The notes: generated from the sequence alone by a model not told the origin. Shown: positions 56,001-64,000, counted from the stretch's first letter. The stretch: 64,000 nt of DNA from Ascaris suum (GCA_013433145.1 CM024171.1:6944065-7008064); one strand, 5' to 3'. Numbers and translations: made by a program.

Positions 56001-59000
56001 TTTGGCGGTAATTCCTCCTGAAAATACACCAAATGGGCTGAGGGGAGAGAATTCAAAATCGTTTGGAATTCTTCTGCATTGTCCTCTTGCGATTGTTTCC
56101 GGATTGTGGTCTTCCGAGAACGAAGGCAACTGCTGGAACTGGTTGCTTAGTTGAAGCCGTCGGCTTTGTCAAACTTATTAGCATCCAGTTGTTTGTTGTA
56201 GTTGCTTTCACAGTGGTTATGTGCAGAGTTTAAATAGCCCACGACGCGTGTTTCACGAACTACAGGATAATGGATATTGGGAGTAGGCCTTTGGAACTGT
56301 TGAGTTAACTTCAGTGGTAGCATGCCATTCAGTGTTCGTGGATTTTGCTCTAGGCTTTGTTGCTCGATCTGGAATTGTTTCGGTAAGGCCACTTTTATTA
56401 TTAGTTAATATGATTGCAGGAAGAGGCAATGAGCGTTGATGAGCTTGAAGTATATATTGAAAAGTTGAACACAGAAGCCGAGGAACTACGCGAGAAACAT
56501 AACGTTCTATCCGATAGAGTACGCATACAGCCTCTGGGGCAGGTGCACGATTTGTTGTTTCAATAGGGGCAAGTGCCGCCGGCAATTGTTCCACTTTTAT
56601 TAAATTTGAACATTAAAGTGCGGAGGTGTTGCGCTTCAGTTATTGGTTTTTTTTTTTCTATTTTTGATATGAAGAGCTCATTTTCAAATCAGATCGAAAT
56701 GCTAGAGCAAAGCATGAAAGAAAATATGCTACATCCTCCGGTGGTAAGTTTTCCGCTTGTGAAATACAAACATGGTCAAGACTTATTTGAATTAAAAGCG
56801 AAAATACTACCGTCAGCAAACCGTTGCTTCAGAACTCATCGTGTTTGCGCCGTTTTATGTTTTCATTTTTGAAATGCGAAGTCTTTTCTGCTACGACTTT
56901 AATCGGACTTTTTGAAAACGTTTATGAAAGCCCAGTTATTTGTATTCTCGTGCTTTGCCATTGTTTCGCTTTTTCACTATCCTCGAAGGTGCTATTCAAG
57001 CAAAATATGAGTATTTAGGATCGTTTCCACCGTTTTTATTGGACGCTTCCTCGGCTTGGCAATACGCTGGTAGAGAGCGTCGCTTCTGCTGCTCCACATA
57101 ATCCGTCAGTGAATCTCGACGTGACTTGTCATCGAGATCCACCCTCGATCAAAGGTTTGTTCGCAGTAATGTTCAGATATCTTTTTGAGTTGTTTTGTCC
57201 AAGAATTGGAAACTTCAGTCTTGTAAAAAGTATCCAATTATTGGGATAGAAGCATTAAGCGGATTGTCGTTCGCATATTTCAGCGTCCAGTGCTCCTAAA
57301 ATTGAATCAGTGAGTGCTCATCTGTAGGGATATTATCAGTCATTAATAGGTGGCCAAAGGCGAGTTCCTTACATATCTCTGCAAGTTTCGGATGTTACAG
57401 TGCACCTCTTTTTGCTTTTCACCATTAAGTAAGGAGAAATATGAACTACCTGTCAAATCTTACGGGTTATTTTTAGCTTCATCTTTTATCGAATTTTTCA
57501 CTTTTGAAGCTGTTTCATTTTTTACTGTTTTGTTGACGGCTAAAATCTACGCTTGTTGTTTGCAGAGGATCCTTATCACTTCATTGATCCGGACGTAATT
57601 GGTTGTGTTGAAGATCTGTTGGACGATGTTTGTGGCGAGGAAGAGAGACCTGATAAAGGAAGGAAAGGTTAGTTGTCCCTTTATTTTCGCTGGGGTCAGT
57701 TGACGTTTAGAAACATGTTTGGACTGGAAGGAAGATGCAAGAGGAGGGAAAAGAGGGAACAAAAGTAGCAGGTGGTCGTTTATGCTTTTATTGAGAAGTA
57801 GGATTGCAGAATGCTCTGGATTATGTGGCACATTTTCGCACAAAAGTGATCTTGCTTGTTGTTTGTTGTGCTCGTTTTCGAGTATTTTGCTAAAACTCAG
57901 TAGATTTTGCATTCACTGATATTATATTTTTGTCGTAATTAAATAACTTTATGACAACGGTAGTTTCAATTGGGAAAGATGACAAATTTACTGTGCGTGT
58001 TTCGTTTTTGAGTGCATATTGTATACGTCGGTTGATGGTTCCACTGTTAGAGCTATCCGTTTTATTTATAGAGGCCTCAGATCTGGCCTCGAAGCTCTCC
58101 CTTGTACAGCGCTGTTCGACCGTAACGATGTGTTAGCGTTGTCTAATGCAGCAGTAATTAGTAGATTGAAATTAAAAAAGATCTGCAATGCATGATGGGC
58201 TATTGTGACGTGGGAGGTTGCTTTCGGTCACGAGAGAGATGGGATCCGTGATCCTTGTTGCATGCTACATATTGCTTAATCGGCAATGCGGGCTGTTTTT
58301 AAGTTTTTATCTTCACAGGTGCGAATTAAATTGCCCCATCAATTATTCACTCTCTCCTCTCTCTGTCATATCCATTGGTCGAACTCATTGCGAAGGGTGA
58401 ATAATCATTGTCGCAATCTCATCAGTATTTTACGCTTCGTGTGAATTGTTTTGGATTGATCTGTTGTTCATCATATGACGTTGTTTAGTGCGGCTACGAC
58501 GGATGGATAATAAATGCAAACGTGGCTGGTGGGTGATAAGCAGCGAGAAGCAGATTGAACAACTACGTGGCGCATTGCATGGGAGAGGCATTCGTGAACG
58601 CGTCCTTCACAGAATCATCACTAAGGATACGTACGAGTTCCCTCACAACCCGCCATGTAATTGCTGCTTTTTTAAATACCATTTTTAATGTACGCTATTG
58701 AATTTGCATAAAAGTGAGGGCGACTGATTATTACTCATTTTCAATTCTTAGGTGTTGTGGTTTGGAAACCGGTGTTTCTCCTTCACCGAGTTGTTAGCAG
58801 TGGAAGCTGACCCACAGTTTCGTCGCGCATTGCAGAAGCGACTAAATTTTCTAAAAGTTGAATAAAGCGCAAGCAGTCATATGCAAAAAGGACGCACAGA
58901 TTCAGGAGAACTAGTAGTCAAGATATTACAGAGGTGGAAGGGCAGGGAAGGTGGGTGAACTATGTGAAGGTAAACAGTTGCAGCGGTAGTGAAGCAGCGA

Positions 59001-62000
59001 ACGACTAAGAAATCTAATTCTCTTGGTAAAACGTTTACGCTTCTTTGAAATACTTCCGTTTGTGGATTTCAGTTAAGCGAGGATGATGGCTAGAAGCAGG
59101 TTTGGTCGGTGGTCATTTAGAAAATTTAAGTACGATCATGGCCGGGCGGCTTGTTATAGTTGGATTGAAGCTGGCCACACGAACATGACCATGAACGGAG
59201 TTTAACAAGGCCGTCAGTTTGCAGTCATAGAAATAACTCCACAGTCATTGGCGACGCCTGCAGAGTGCCGTAGAAAATGAGGATTTTTATTTTCATTTAT
59301 GCATTGAAAAGATGGGAACATAATCGGCGCTGTAAGGTTGTAACGAATGAGTGATAATGAACGTGAAGAAATTTTCCCAAACGTTTCTGCTTCTCTCTGT
59401 TTTCCTCGAATTCCTTTGCCATCCTTCACAATTTGTCTTTGCAGTGGCTCTATCGCCCACTGAGCATCCTCTAACCAAGGGTCAACTGAACGCTGCCACT
59501 ATTGCAAGGCTTACTGCACTCATTGCTTCATTCGAACAGAAGGTCGTCGCTGCCAACGTGCATTGTCGTGTAAGTTTCTTGATATGGAAATGCGATATTC
59601 TGGAGTGTTTATAGGTTGAAGTTGCCTATTAGGATAATCCTGTGGTTGTTTGGGTGATCGGCAGAGTAGAATTTTTCATGAAGTCATGTTATATTGTAAA
59701 AATTCACATTTCTCGTTTTGTATTTTTCCTGTCAGGTTATTTTCGTTTTTATTTTGTTATTCTCTATAGTTAGAGTCTTTTAAATACACCAAAAATCAGT
59801 AAGTTGTTTTCCATCTGAAATGGTTTCTTACTCGGAGAACTGTGAATGAGCGAAATGGAAATACCATCGTTTACAGTGCTCTACGAGCAAAACTTTGCAA
59901 TAAGAGTAATACTCTGCTTCCGGTGGTAACCATATTTTAGTTGTTTTACATATCATTGTTGGAATAATGAATTTTTCTTTGCATCATTTTTTACTCGCAT
60001 TGGTGCATTTTGAGATGGAAATGCAGTCGTAGTGGCAGTTATTCTATACAGTCTCGATTTTGATATCCCTCTGTCTGTAGCCGCTGCTGCATTGTTGTTT
60101 TCTTGCTGTGCAAAGAAACTCTTGCGTCGTTTTGGAGCATCTGTTATGCGTTTCAAAAATGTAAGAAAGCGCACTTGTTATGTGGAATTGTTTTATGAAA
60201 TTCCATTGTATAATTCAAAGCAAAATTTTCTTATAGTTTTTGCTACAGAGTAAGGTAACCCTAAATTCACTCTGTAATGGAGGAATTTCGGCATACTTCA
60301 ACTGTTTTAATTTTGTTGACTCATTTGTTCTTTTGTTTTTTGCTTACTTGCTTATTTAAAATGGCTTGTAGCTTGAACGAAAAATGCTGCAGATATTTTT
60401 GTTAAGATGTCGGAAAGCTTACTGAAAGTAAAGGAAGCAATTAACACTTTTGGTACAGTGGTGTTGTTTTTGAAGAAGTATGCATAAACGTTTCAGGCAA
60501 GTTTCTTGCAGCCAATCCCGGGCATGTCTACAATGCATGACGATGACGCTGAGAGCGATGATAGTCAAGAGCCATGGAATCGCGAGGATGACTACAATTC
60601 GTTAGAAGTTAGACAGGATGATGACAGACCACTTGTTGAGTACGAGCAGTTCACAGCTCTCAAACACCGCGTTCTAGAAATCGAAAAGAGCATCGAAAGA
60701 CGCTATTTCCTGCACAGATATCACGCCGGGTAGGCACCTTCTATCAATACAAAGCTTCTCAGTACTTTTTCCTTCTCCTTTCACTGCTCTTCTTTCTTCT
60801 CTTCATTTTTCCCCTTCACATCTGATTACCTAAATCACATGAATGATGTTATCTGAAATTTATTAGAGGTTTGGTGACGGGAGTTCATTTATTGAAAATT
60901 TTGTGATTTCTTCGATGACATTACTCTCATTCAATTTGCTATGAATCCCGAAGCACCCATCCGTTTTTCACATCATTTAAAATTTCTGAGTTATTCCTAT
61001 TTGTGATTGTCGTCACTTCTGCTGAGTTGAAATGTTGAATAAGGATTTGAGGATCGGTGTTTTCGAATTTCGGCTTGTGAACAGAGGTGGGGAGAAGGAG
61101 AAGGAGGGGGACACTTTTCATGAGCTCAAAGAAATCATCTTAACCTTTCAAGTTGCCGTTTTTGCTATTAAGTTCACCACTTTATTACTGTTATATCCTT
61201 TCATGACTTGCTTGTTCAACATCTTACAGTTTTCTAACATGCAAGTTACCTAATTCCTAGCAAGATGTCGATACCCATATGCTGTTTTACGTCGAACTGG
61301 TTTAACTTTGAAGGTCATGGATACCAGTTGAACGCGTGCTGGGGCTGCAAAATGCCGAAGGCACTGCTGTTGCGGATTCAGAAAGCACGGCTGAGGAATC
61401 CGAATCCCGGGGCGATTCTCGAGAGACAAGCACGGCTGGCGACCAATTGGACACAGGCACCATCGCTGTCGACGAGAGTGGTGATACGGAGCTAATGCTG
61501 AGGTGGAGAAAGTACGTTGAGGACGCGAAAACTGGTGGTCAACTTATGTTTGGGTTGCAGGTATGTATCCTTGAGAGATATCAAACGGCCACATTTGCAG
61601 TTGTTCCGTATTGAATTCTAATAAGTAATATGATAGGTGGACTGTTGTGTCCATCTCAGGAAGGTATTCACCATGCGTGAAGATTTAGGACTTTACCAGC
61701 GAACTATGTTTTCTGGATAATTAGTATAGAAATAAGAGTGATATCATCGAATTCTTTAGTCGTGTTTTTTGCATTATCCCAACAAAAGGGTTTCATACTC
61801 ACTAATTCAGTGTTGAATATTAATGGTTGATTAAAGTAAAGGAACAGTTGGAAAATCGAGATGTAATGGACTATTAGAGGAGGGATATTACATGCATAAT
61901 GAGCTTTGTGATCGAATCACTGTCTTATGGAACTATTTGGAAGAGCGCTAATCGATTTGGCTGTGTTGAATGTTTTATGGAGTTTCTATTAACTAAATGA

Positions 62001-64000
62001 AACACGAAAACAATGAGACATACATATATGCGACTTCTTACTATATTCCATTCTGTTTCTGTAGTAAGAGCGTTTTTTCGTTCCTTTTAGTTTAGTTATC
62101 CTGTACTTCTCCAGTTTTTCATTGCAAATGAACAGTTGTTCGGTTACTTGTTTTTCTTTAGCTCTCATGTTCGAATGAACAGCCCACCATTGCATAGTAC
62201 ATTGTAAAAATACTTTTTAGGCACTAGATTCGGCAGTAGCATGGGAGAAGTCGATTATGAAGGCAAGTTGTCAGATTTGCCGTACGAGCGAGAACGAGAG
62301 TCAACTATTGCTTTGTGATGCTTGTGATATGGGCTACCACATGTACTGCTTCCGGGTGAGTTCCTTCTTCACTAGAACCTCGTGCGCGGCTCAACCATCA
62401 GAGCTTTAATGCGCCACTATTTTTCAAATCTGTTCGCCAAAAGGTCGATTGATATTTAAACGTGTTATTGTATCTTCATCGTCACCTTGTCCCACTCGTG
62501 AACTCTTTTTGTGTTTGCAAACATTTTTAAGCTCCATGAGAGATTTCGTAGTTTCTAATCGCTTTTTAGTTTATCGATGCTTTTTATTTTATTAGACCAG
62601 CGTTTGTTGGTGTTTACTGCACAAGAAAAATGATGTTCCTCTTCCGGAATTCCTTGCTCTTTTTTGGGAGGGGTGAAATTTGAATGACTGTGGATTCCTT
62701 CCAAATGACTTGATCATGCGTCAGCACAAGTATTATTTTCAGTCAGAATTATTTGTAAGTAACTGATGATTTCTATGACGCTGAGGTTCGTATTCCTCGA
62801 TTGACAACAATAGCCTCTTTCCTTTATCTTCATTCTCTTCTCTTCCTGTCCCCTTCCTCTCCTAAGTTGCGCTGATCAGATCACCAGCTCGGTGGTTTGC
62901 TCCATCACAAGGTGCATTGTTTCGCTTAACCGAAAATTTCTGCATAGGACATGTAATTCTGACTGCCTGCTTGTGCTCGAGTCACTGCGCATTTATAGTC
63001 AGTATTCAGCGCAATAGGATTGTTGCAGAAAGGCAAGATTTATTTCGATTACGTTACGTGTTAAGAATTCACGTTTGAGGGGATAAAACGTTTGCAGCCA
63101 AGGATTGCATCAGTACCCGAAGGCGAATGGTACTGTCCACTGTGTGTGCAACGAGCATGTCGTAAAAACGTATGTCTGCTATGCGCCCGTCACTCGCAGC
63201 CACAACCGATGGCAGTATGCTCGAAGTGCTACAACGGATATCATATCACGTGTTTCGATCGCTCACCATCTGTACCCGATCCTAAGCAGTGGACCTGTCC
63301 TGGGTGTTTGAATGTATGACTATACTTACACCTTAATTTCTTCCCCTATCTTGTCTGACGCTTTGCTGAGACCTAGGTCTAATCGGCGAATAATTTCACG
63401 ATTCTCTTAAAGCATCTTACAATTTTTTTCTGGTTTCATGAGTATCCGCAAGTTGTGAGCCATTTGTTACGCAGACTTTTGGCACAGTTGCGTGAATAGT
63501 GCAGTGTTCTATGTTGCTGGAATAATTACTGTTGACAATTGCTGCAGGAGTTGGAATTCGGCCCGTAGAAATGCTTCTTATACCATTTCTTGACCTTAAT
63601 CCAAAATCCGCTAGGAAATACATTTTCAAATTGACAAGCATGGTAAAGTGAAGGCGCAGATGATTTTATGCTCTATTTCTTTCCAGACGTTTTTTAACGC
63701 TACCTATTGCTACGAAGAAACGCAAGCGTTTTAAAAAAACAGAAGGGAAATAGAAACGAGAAGAAATTCTTTGAGAATGGACGGAACCATACTCCGCACT
63801 TTGCACATTCCCACACGAATATGACACAGTATAATGAATTTGAGATGCTACTATTTTTCATTCGCTGGACTTGAGATATAATTAGAATCGCTTCAGGCGG
63901 ACGGTTTTTCATCGGAACTTTCGAACAGTTTGATTAATGGTGATGTGGAGGCGAACGGGGTGGTAGCTGTCCACGAAAGTGCTGAAAAGGAGAATGGAGC
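40750..64000 (+). CDS. baz-2: BAZ2/TIP5-like chromatin remodelling protein (26 exons, 3' end outside window)
   Basis: Joined CDS: 40750-41017, 42590-42770, 44153-44395, 45130-45387, 45838-45949, 46982-47095, 47836-47968, 48302-48423, 49115-49210, 50445-50600, 50709-50742, 51179-51361, 52704-52951, 53937-54167, 55440-55601, 56420-56542, 57019-57154, 57566-57667, 58072-58131, 58489-58656, 59445-59569, 60497-60729, 61314-61560, 62221-62355, 63098-63313, 63897->64000. All phases agree, giving about 1396 residues. Domains in order: Ala/Gln-rich N-terminus (5-25), TAM/MBD-like (317-392), charged linker (393-572), DDT (about 590-650), WHIM1 (about 690-790), WHIM2 with motif [13 protein letters not shown] (886-898), WHIM3 with [20 protein letters not shown] (from 1000), the [10 protein letters not shown] helix (1251-1260), PHD1 (1262-1306) and PHD2 (1316-1360). 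This order is the BAZ2A/BAZ2B/Toutatis architecture. Family members pair with an ISWI ATPase (NoRC in mammals) and act in nuclear gene silencing; C. elegans baz-2 has been linked to ageing. The bromodomain is expected downstream. The symbol is by orthology; individual splice sites vary in certainty. Confidence 0.93.
42590..42770 (+). CDS. baz-2: baz-2 exon 2
   Basis: Residues 90-149, Ser/Thr-rich and basic, with segments [19 protein letters not shown] and [11 protein letters not shown]. The acceptor TTTTACAG is good. The donor GTTCGC at 42771 is weak, but it is the only one I found that joins exon 3 in phase (codon AA+G) and it cuts just before the frame turns AT-rich. Confidence 0.75.
44153..44395 (+). 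CDS. baz-2: baz-2 exon 3
   Basis: Residues 150-230: [20 protein letters not shown], then an Ala-rich helix ([18 protein letters not shown]) resembling the Ala-rich stretch of exon 1. Acceptor CGCTTTAG, donor GTTTGT at 44396. A second frame (44154-44270) is also open for 39 codons before a TAG, so the frame choice rests on phase agreement on both sides. Confidence 0.8.
45130..45387 (+). CDS. baz-2: baz-2 exon 4
   Basis: Residues 231-316, low complexity and Ser-rich, with motifs [17 protein letters not shown] and [20 protein letters not shown]. Acceptor CATTTTAG; donor GTACAT at 45388 leaves GG, which completes the glycine that begins the TAM domain. Confidence 0.85.
45838..45949 (+). CDS. baz-2: baz-2 exon 5 (first half of TAM/MBD-like domain)
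   Basis: Residues 317-354. [20 protein letters not shown] then [17 protein letters not shown] is the diagnostic core of the TAM fold (compare GWRR...YYGPCGKR in BAZ2 proteins). Acceptor TTTTATAG, donor GTGAGC, phase 0 at the end. Confidence 0.93.
46306..46401 (+). repeat. Pyrimidine-rich tract in baz-2 intron 5
   Basis: CCCCTTCCTCCCC-type sequence runs for about 95 bp with few purines on the coding strand, followed by a poly-T run. Confidence 0.5.
46982..47095 (+). CDS. baz-2: baz-2 exon 6 (second half of TAM/MBD-like domain)
   Basis: Residues 355-392: [20 protein letters not shown] followed by [18 protein letters not shown], the C-terminal part of the TAM fold with the conserved HFSFS strand. 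Acceptor GATTTCAG, donor GTTAGA, 38 whole codons. Confidence 0.93.
47469..47508 (+). other. G-quadruplex-capable tract in baz-2 intron 6
   Basis: Seven runs of three to five G separated by one to six bases (GGGGAGGG, GGGGG, GGG, GGG, GGGG, GGG) on the transcribed-sense strand, so it would also be present in the pre-mRNA. Confidence 0.65.
47836..47968 (+). CDS. baz-2: baz-2 exon 7
   Basis: Residues 393-436: [20 protein letters not shown] then a Pro/Ala/Ser linker. Acceptor TGTTACAG, donor GTTGGT at 47969, phase 1. Confidence 0.85.
48302..48423 (+). CDS. baz-2: baz-2 exon 8 (Gln-rich coiled segment)
   Basis: Residues 437-477, containing [20 protein letters not shown] and [18 protein letters not shown], a Gln/Leu-rich helix. 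An in-frame TAA at 48298 forces the acceptor to be the unusual ATTTAAG at 48295-48301; this gives a phase match with exon 7. Donor GTACGT at 48424. Confidence 0.8.
49115..49210 (+). CDS. baz-2: baz-2 exon 9
   Basis: Residues 478-509: [20 protein letters not shown], Ser-rich, ending TTEKKKPK. Acceptor CTTTCAG is strong. Phase 0 into exon 10 requires a GC donor (AAG|GCAGGT at 49211). The alternative is a GT donor at 49215 joined to a poor acceptor at 50451. Confidence 0.75.
50445..50600 (+). CDS. baz-2: baz-2 exon 10 (charged linker)
   Basis: Residues 510-561: Thr/Pro start, then the highly charged [20 protein letters not shown] and DDLLLEEAR. This corresponds to the long Lys/Glu helix that precedes DDT in BAZ2 proteins. 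Acceptor TATGCAG; donor AGG|GTTCGT, phase 0. Confidence 0.85.
50709..50742 (+). CDS. baz-2: baz-2 exon 11 (34-nt microexon)
   Basis: Encodes [11 protein letters not shown] (562-572). Acceptor ATTATGCAG, donor G|GTTGTA. It is needed because exon 10 ends in phase 0 whereas exon 12 must be entered in phase 1; this exon converts one to the other and extends the helix. A less attractive alternative is a GTGTGT donor at 50605 in exon 10. Confidence 0.6.
51179..51361 (+). CDS. baz-2: baz-2 exon 12 (DDT domain, first part)
   Basis: Residues 573-633. [20 protein letters not shown] then [20 protein letters not shown] matches the DDT core (compare FSDCLMVVEFLQNFGKVLGF in BAZ2). The DDT domain works with WHIM motifs in ISWI complexes. 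Acceptor GTTCCAG, donor G|GTAGGT. Confidence 0.93.
52704..52951 (+). CDS. baz-2: baz-2 exon 13 (DDT end and following helices)
   Basis: Residues 634-716: [49 protein letters not shown] and [14 protein letters not shown]. The [19 protein letters not shown] block parallels TALGEHLLNVGVNRDNVSE in human BAZ2. Acceptor CTTTCAG, donor CAG|GTGCTA. Confidence 0.93.
53937..54167 (+). CDS. baz-2: baz-2 exon 14 (WHIM1)
   Basis: Residues 717-793. [20 protein letters not shown] followed by [14 protein letters not shown] and [15 protein letters not shown] is the WHIM1 region, which contributes to ISWI and DNA contacts in this family. It is basic at the C-terminus ([10 protein letters not shown]). Acceptor GTTTCAG, donor AAG|GTATGC; 77 whole codons. 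Confidence 0.93.
54542..54583. repeat. Perfect 19-bp inverted repeat with 4-nt loop in intron 14
   Basis: ATATCAAAAGACTGATTAA (54542-54560) and its exact complement (54565-54583) are separated by GGCA. Confidence 0.95.
55440..55601 (+). CDS. baz-2: baz-2 exon 15 (acidic/Ser-Pro linker)
   Basis: Residues 794-847: [41 protein letters not shown]. It corresponds in position to the TPTPG/acidic linker of BAZ2. TPGS and SPIP look like phosphorylation-type sites (inference). Acceptor TTTGCAG, donor CAG|GTCGGC. Confidence 0.9.
55844..55870 (+). other. G-quadruplex-capable tract in baz-2 intron 15
   Basis: GGGG, GGGG, GGGG and GGG with loops of three, one and eight bases on the sense strand. Confidence 0.55.
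56420..56542 (+). CDS. baz-2: baz-2 exon 16 (coiled coil leading into WHIM2)
   Basis: Residues 848-888: [20 protein letters not shown] then [21 protein letters not shown]. The coiled segment parallels SVEELEKQIEKL in BAZ2, and its last two residues GQ join DRF of exon 17 to give the family motif. Donor CAG|GTGCAC at 56543; an earlier GTACGC at 56519 is possible but would remove GQ. Confidence 0.88.
56693..56743 (+). CDS. baz-2: Candidate cassette exon 16a (51 nt, in frame)
   Basis: AAATCAG acceptor and a perfect GTAAGT donor enclose 17 whole codons, [17 protein letters not shown], phase 0 on both sides, between exons 16 and 17. If included, it would insert 17 residues inside the conserved GQ-DRF motif of WHIM2. 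It is either an alternative exon or a chance match. It is not counted in the main model. Confidence 0.35.
57019..57154 (+). CDS. baz-2: baz-2 exon 17 (WHIM2)
   Basis: Residues 889-933: [20 protein letters not shown] matches DRYRRRYWILPQCGGIFVEG of BAZ2, so WHIM2 is secure. A TAG directly before the exon fixes the acceptor at GTATTTAG. Donor G|GTTTGT, phase 1. Confidence 0.92.
57284..57309 (+). CDS. baz-2: Candidate optional 26-nt exon 17a
   Basis: ATTTCAG acceptor and GTGAGT donor frame 26 nt that read SSAPKIES in phase after exon 17. Including it changes the phase, so exon 18 must then be entered 2 nt later, at the second AG of TGCAGAG. Skipping it also gives an open frame. It is not counted in the main model. 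Confidence 0.35.
57566..57667 (+). CDS. baz-2: baz-2 exon 18
   Basis: Residues 934-967: [33 protein letters not shown], an acidic helix. The acceptor is the tandem TGCAG|AG|GAT; position 57566 fits a direct join from exon 17, and 57568 fits a join from the optional exon 17a. Donor G|GTTAGT. Confidence 0.82.
58072..58131 (+). CDS. baz-2: baz-2 exon 19 (least certain constitutive exon)
   Basis: In the frame set by exon 18 it reads [19 protein letters not shown] and ends at T|GTTAGC, which gives the phase exon 20 needs. All three frames are open over part of this stretch, so both the frame and the donor are provisional. The acceptor TTTATAG is followed by another AG. Confidence 0.5.
58489..58656 (+). 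CDS. baz-2: baz-2 exon 20 (WHIM3)
   Basis: Residues 988-1043. [20 protein letters not shown] then [12 protein letters not shown] matches FGWWRIIDPEDLKALLKVLHLRGIREKAL-type WHIM3 sequence. Acceptor TGTTTAG, donor T|GTAATT at 58657. Confidence 0.92.
59445..59569 (+). CDS. baz-2: baz-2 exon 21
   Basis: Residues 1044-1085: [36 protein letters not shown]. It aligns in position with the LQQVEDLERRVASASLQ helix after WHIM3 in BAZ2. Acceptor TTTGCAG, donor CGT|GTAAGT; it joins exon 20 directly in phase. Confidence 0.9.
60497..60729 (+). CDS. baz-2: baz-2 exon 22
   Basis: Residues 1086-1162: [10 protein letters not shown], an acidic run ([20 protein letters not shown]), then [20 protein letters not shown], which matches TRLADLERNIERRI of BAZ2. 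Acceptor GTTTCAG, donor GTAGGC at 60730, phase 2. Confidence 0.92.
61314..61560 (+). CDS. baz-2: baz-2 exon 23
   Basis: Residues 1163-1245: [16 protein letters not shown], an acidic Ser/Glu/Thr-rich segment, then [20 protein letters not shown]. The unusual acceptor TTTGAAG (61307-61313) is set by an in-frame TGA at 61309 and by phase. Donor CAG|GTATGT. Confidence 0.85.
62221..62355 (+). CDS. baz-2: baz-2 exon 24 (PHD finger 1, first half)
   Basis: Residues 1246-1290. [20 protein letters not shown] is nearly the family signature [16 protein letters not shown]; then [17 protein letters not shown]. It supplies Cys1262, Cys1265, the CDAC pair and the His/Cys ligands of PHD1. Acceptor TTTTTAG, donor CGG|GTGAGT. 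Confidence 0.95.
63098..63313 (+). CDS. baz-2: baz-2 exon 25 (PHD 1 second half and PHD finger 2)
   Basis: Residues 1291-1362. [16 protein letters not shown] closes PHD1 at Cys1303/Cys1306. After nine residues a second complete C4HC3 set follows: CLLC at 1316-1319, CSKC, H and C of YHITC, and CPGC at 1357-1360, with Trp before the last pair. PHD fingers read histone H3 tails. Acceptor TTTGCAG, donor AAT|GTATGA. Confidence 0.95.
63897..64000 (+). CDS. baz-2: baz-2 exon 26 (partial, runs off the window)
   Basis: Acceptor GCTTCAG, phase 0: [20 protein letters not shown] then [14 protein letters not shown]. It is a linker of the kind found between PHD and bromodomain. The frame is still open at 64000, ending mid-codon. 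Confidence 0.85.

Larger units (their letters stand above)
41018..63896 (+). other. Introns of baz-2
   Basis: Introns range from 108 nt (exon 10-11) to 1572 nt (exon 1-2), most between 350 and 1350 nt, AT-rich, mostly ending TTTCAG or a close variant. Unusual donors: GTTCGC (intron 2) and possible GC (intron 9). Contents beyond exons are listed separately: a pyrimidine tract (intron 5), two G-rich tracts (introns 6 and 15), a perfect hairpin (intron 14) and two optional exons. I see no nested gene or transposon. Confidence 0.75.

Noticed and set aside
58752..58838. Extra exon between exons 20 and 21
   Set aside because: In the required phase it reaches a TGA with no good donor, and exon 20 joins exon 21 directly in phase.

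Overview
The window looks like nuclear DNA of a nematode. The base composition is AT-rich, there are simple-sequence tracts, and exons are short with mostly TTTCAG-type 3' splice sites. One unmistakable chromatin gene matches the invertebrate BAZ2 family (C. elegans baz-2, also called flt-1). Its introns are mostly 0.3-1.6 kb, longer than typical C. elegans introns. That suggests a clade V parasitic (strongylid-type) or similar nematode, but this is inference and the species cannot be named from the sequence.

Layout. The left two thirds (1 to about 40.7 kb) is gene-poor. It holds one convincing minus-strand exon at the left edge (587-778) and a few weak small gene models (3.9-4.5 kb plus, 17.8-18.0 kb plus, 22.1-22.7 kb minus). 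Structural features there include a perfect 24-bp hairpin next to C/A-rich degenerate tandem repeats (6.3-6.8 kb), a 282-bp GT microsatellite (7.85-8.13 kb) and a 1.4-kb fold-back element with two about 580-bp arms roughly 98% identical by eye (22.9-24.3 kb). There is also a perfect (TA)50 tract (27.75 kb) and a series of GC-richer islands, several carrying short CA/GT runs (13.9-14.6, 25.1-25.4, 30.8-31.1 and 34.2-37.3 kb). I see no tRNA, rRNA, spliced-leader RNA gene or transposase.

The right third (40.75 kb to the window end) is one plus-strand gene, a BAZ2/TIP5-like subunit of an ISWI-class chromatin remodeller. I rebuilt 26 exons whose splice phases agree from start to end. They encode about 1396 residues before the window cuts the gene: an Ala/Gln-rich N-terminus, a TAM/MBD-like domain (317-392), a charged linker, a DDT domain (about 590-650), WHIM1/WHIM2/WHIM3 segments (about 690-1035), then two consecutive complete C4HC3 PHD fingers (1262-1306 and 1316-1360). 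The family's C-terminal bromodomain should lie just beyond position 64000. In characterised relatives the DDT and WHIM parts contact the ISWI ATPase and linker DNA, the TAM domain binds RNA or DNA, and the PHD/bromodomain end reads histone tails.

The most interesting points are two optional mini-exons flanking the conserved WHIM2 exon (one a clean 51-nt in-frame cassette, the other a 26-nt exon that only works with a 2-nt shift at a tandem acceptor), a possible GC-AG intron, the tandem PHD fingers, and the large young-looking fold-back element. I did not find a clear previously undescribed multi-gene system.
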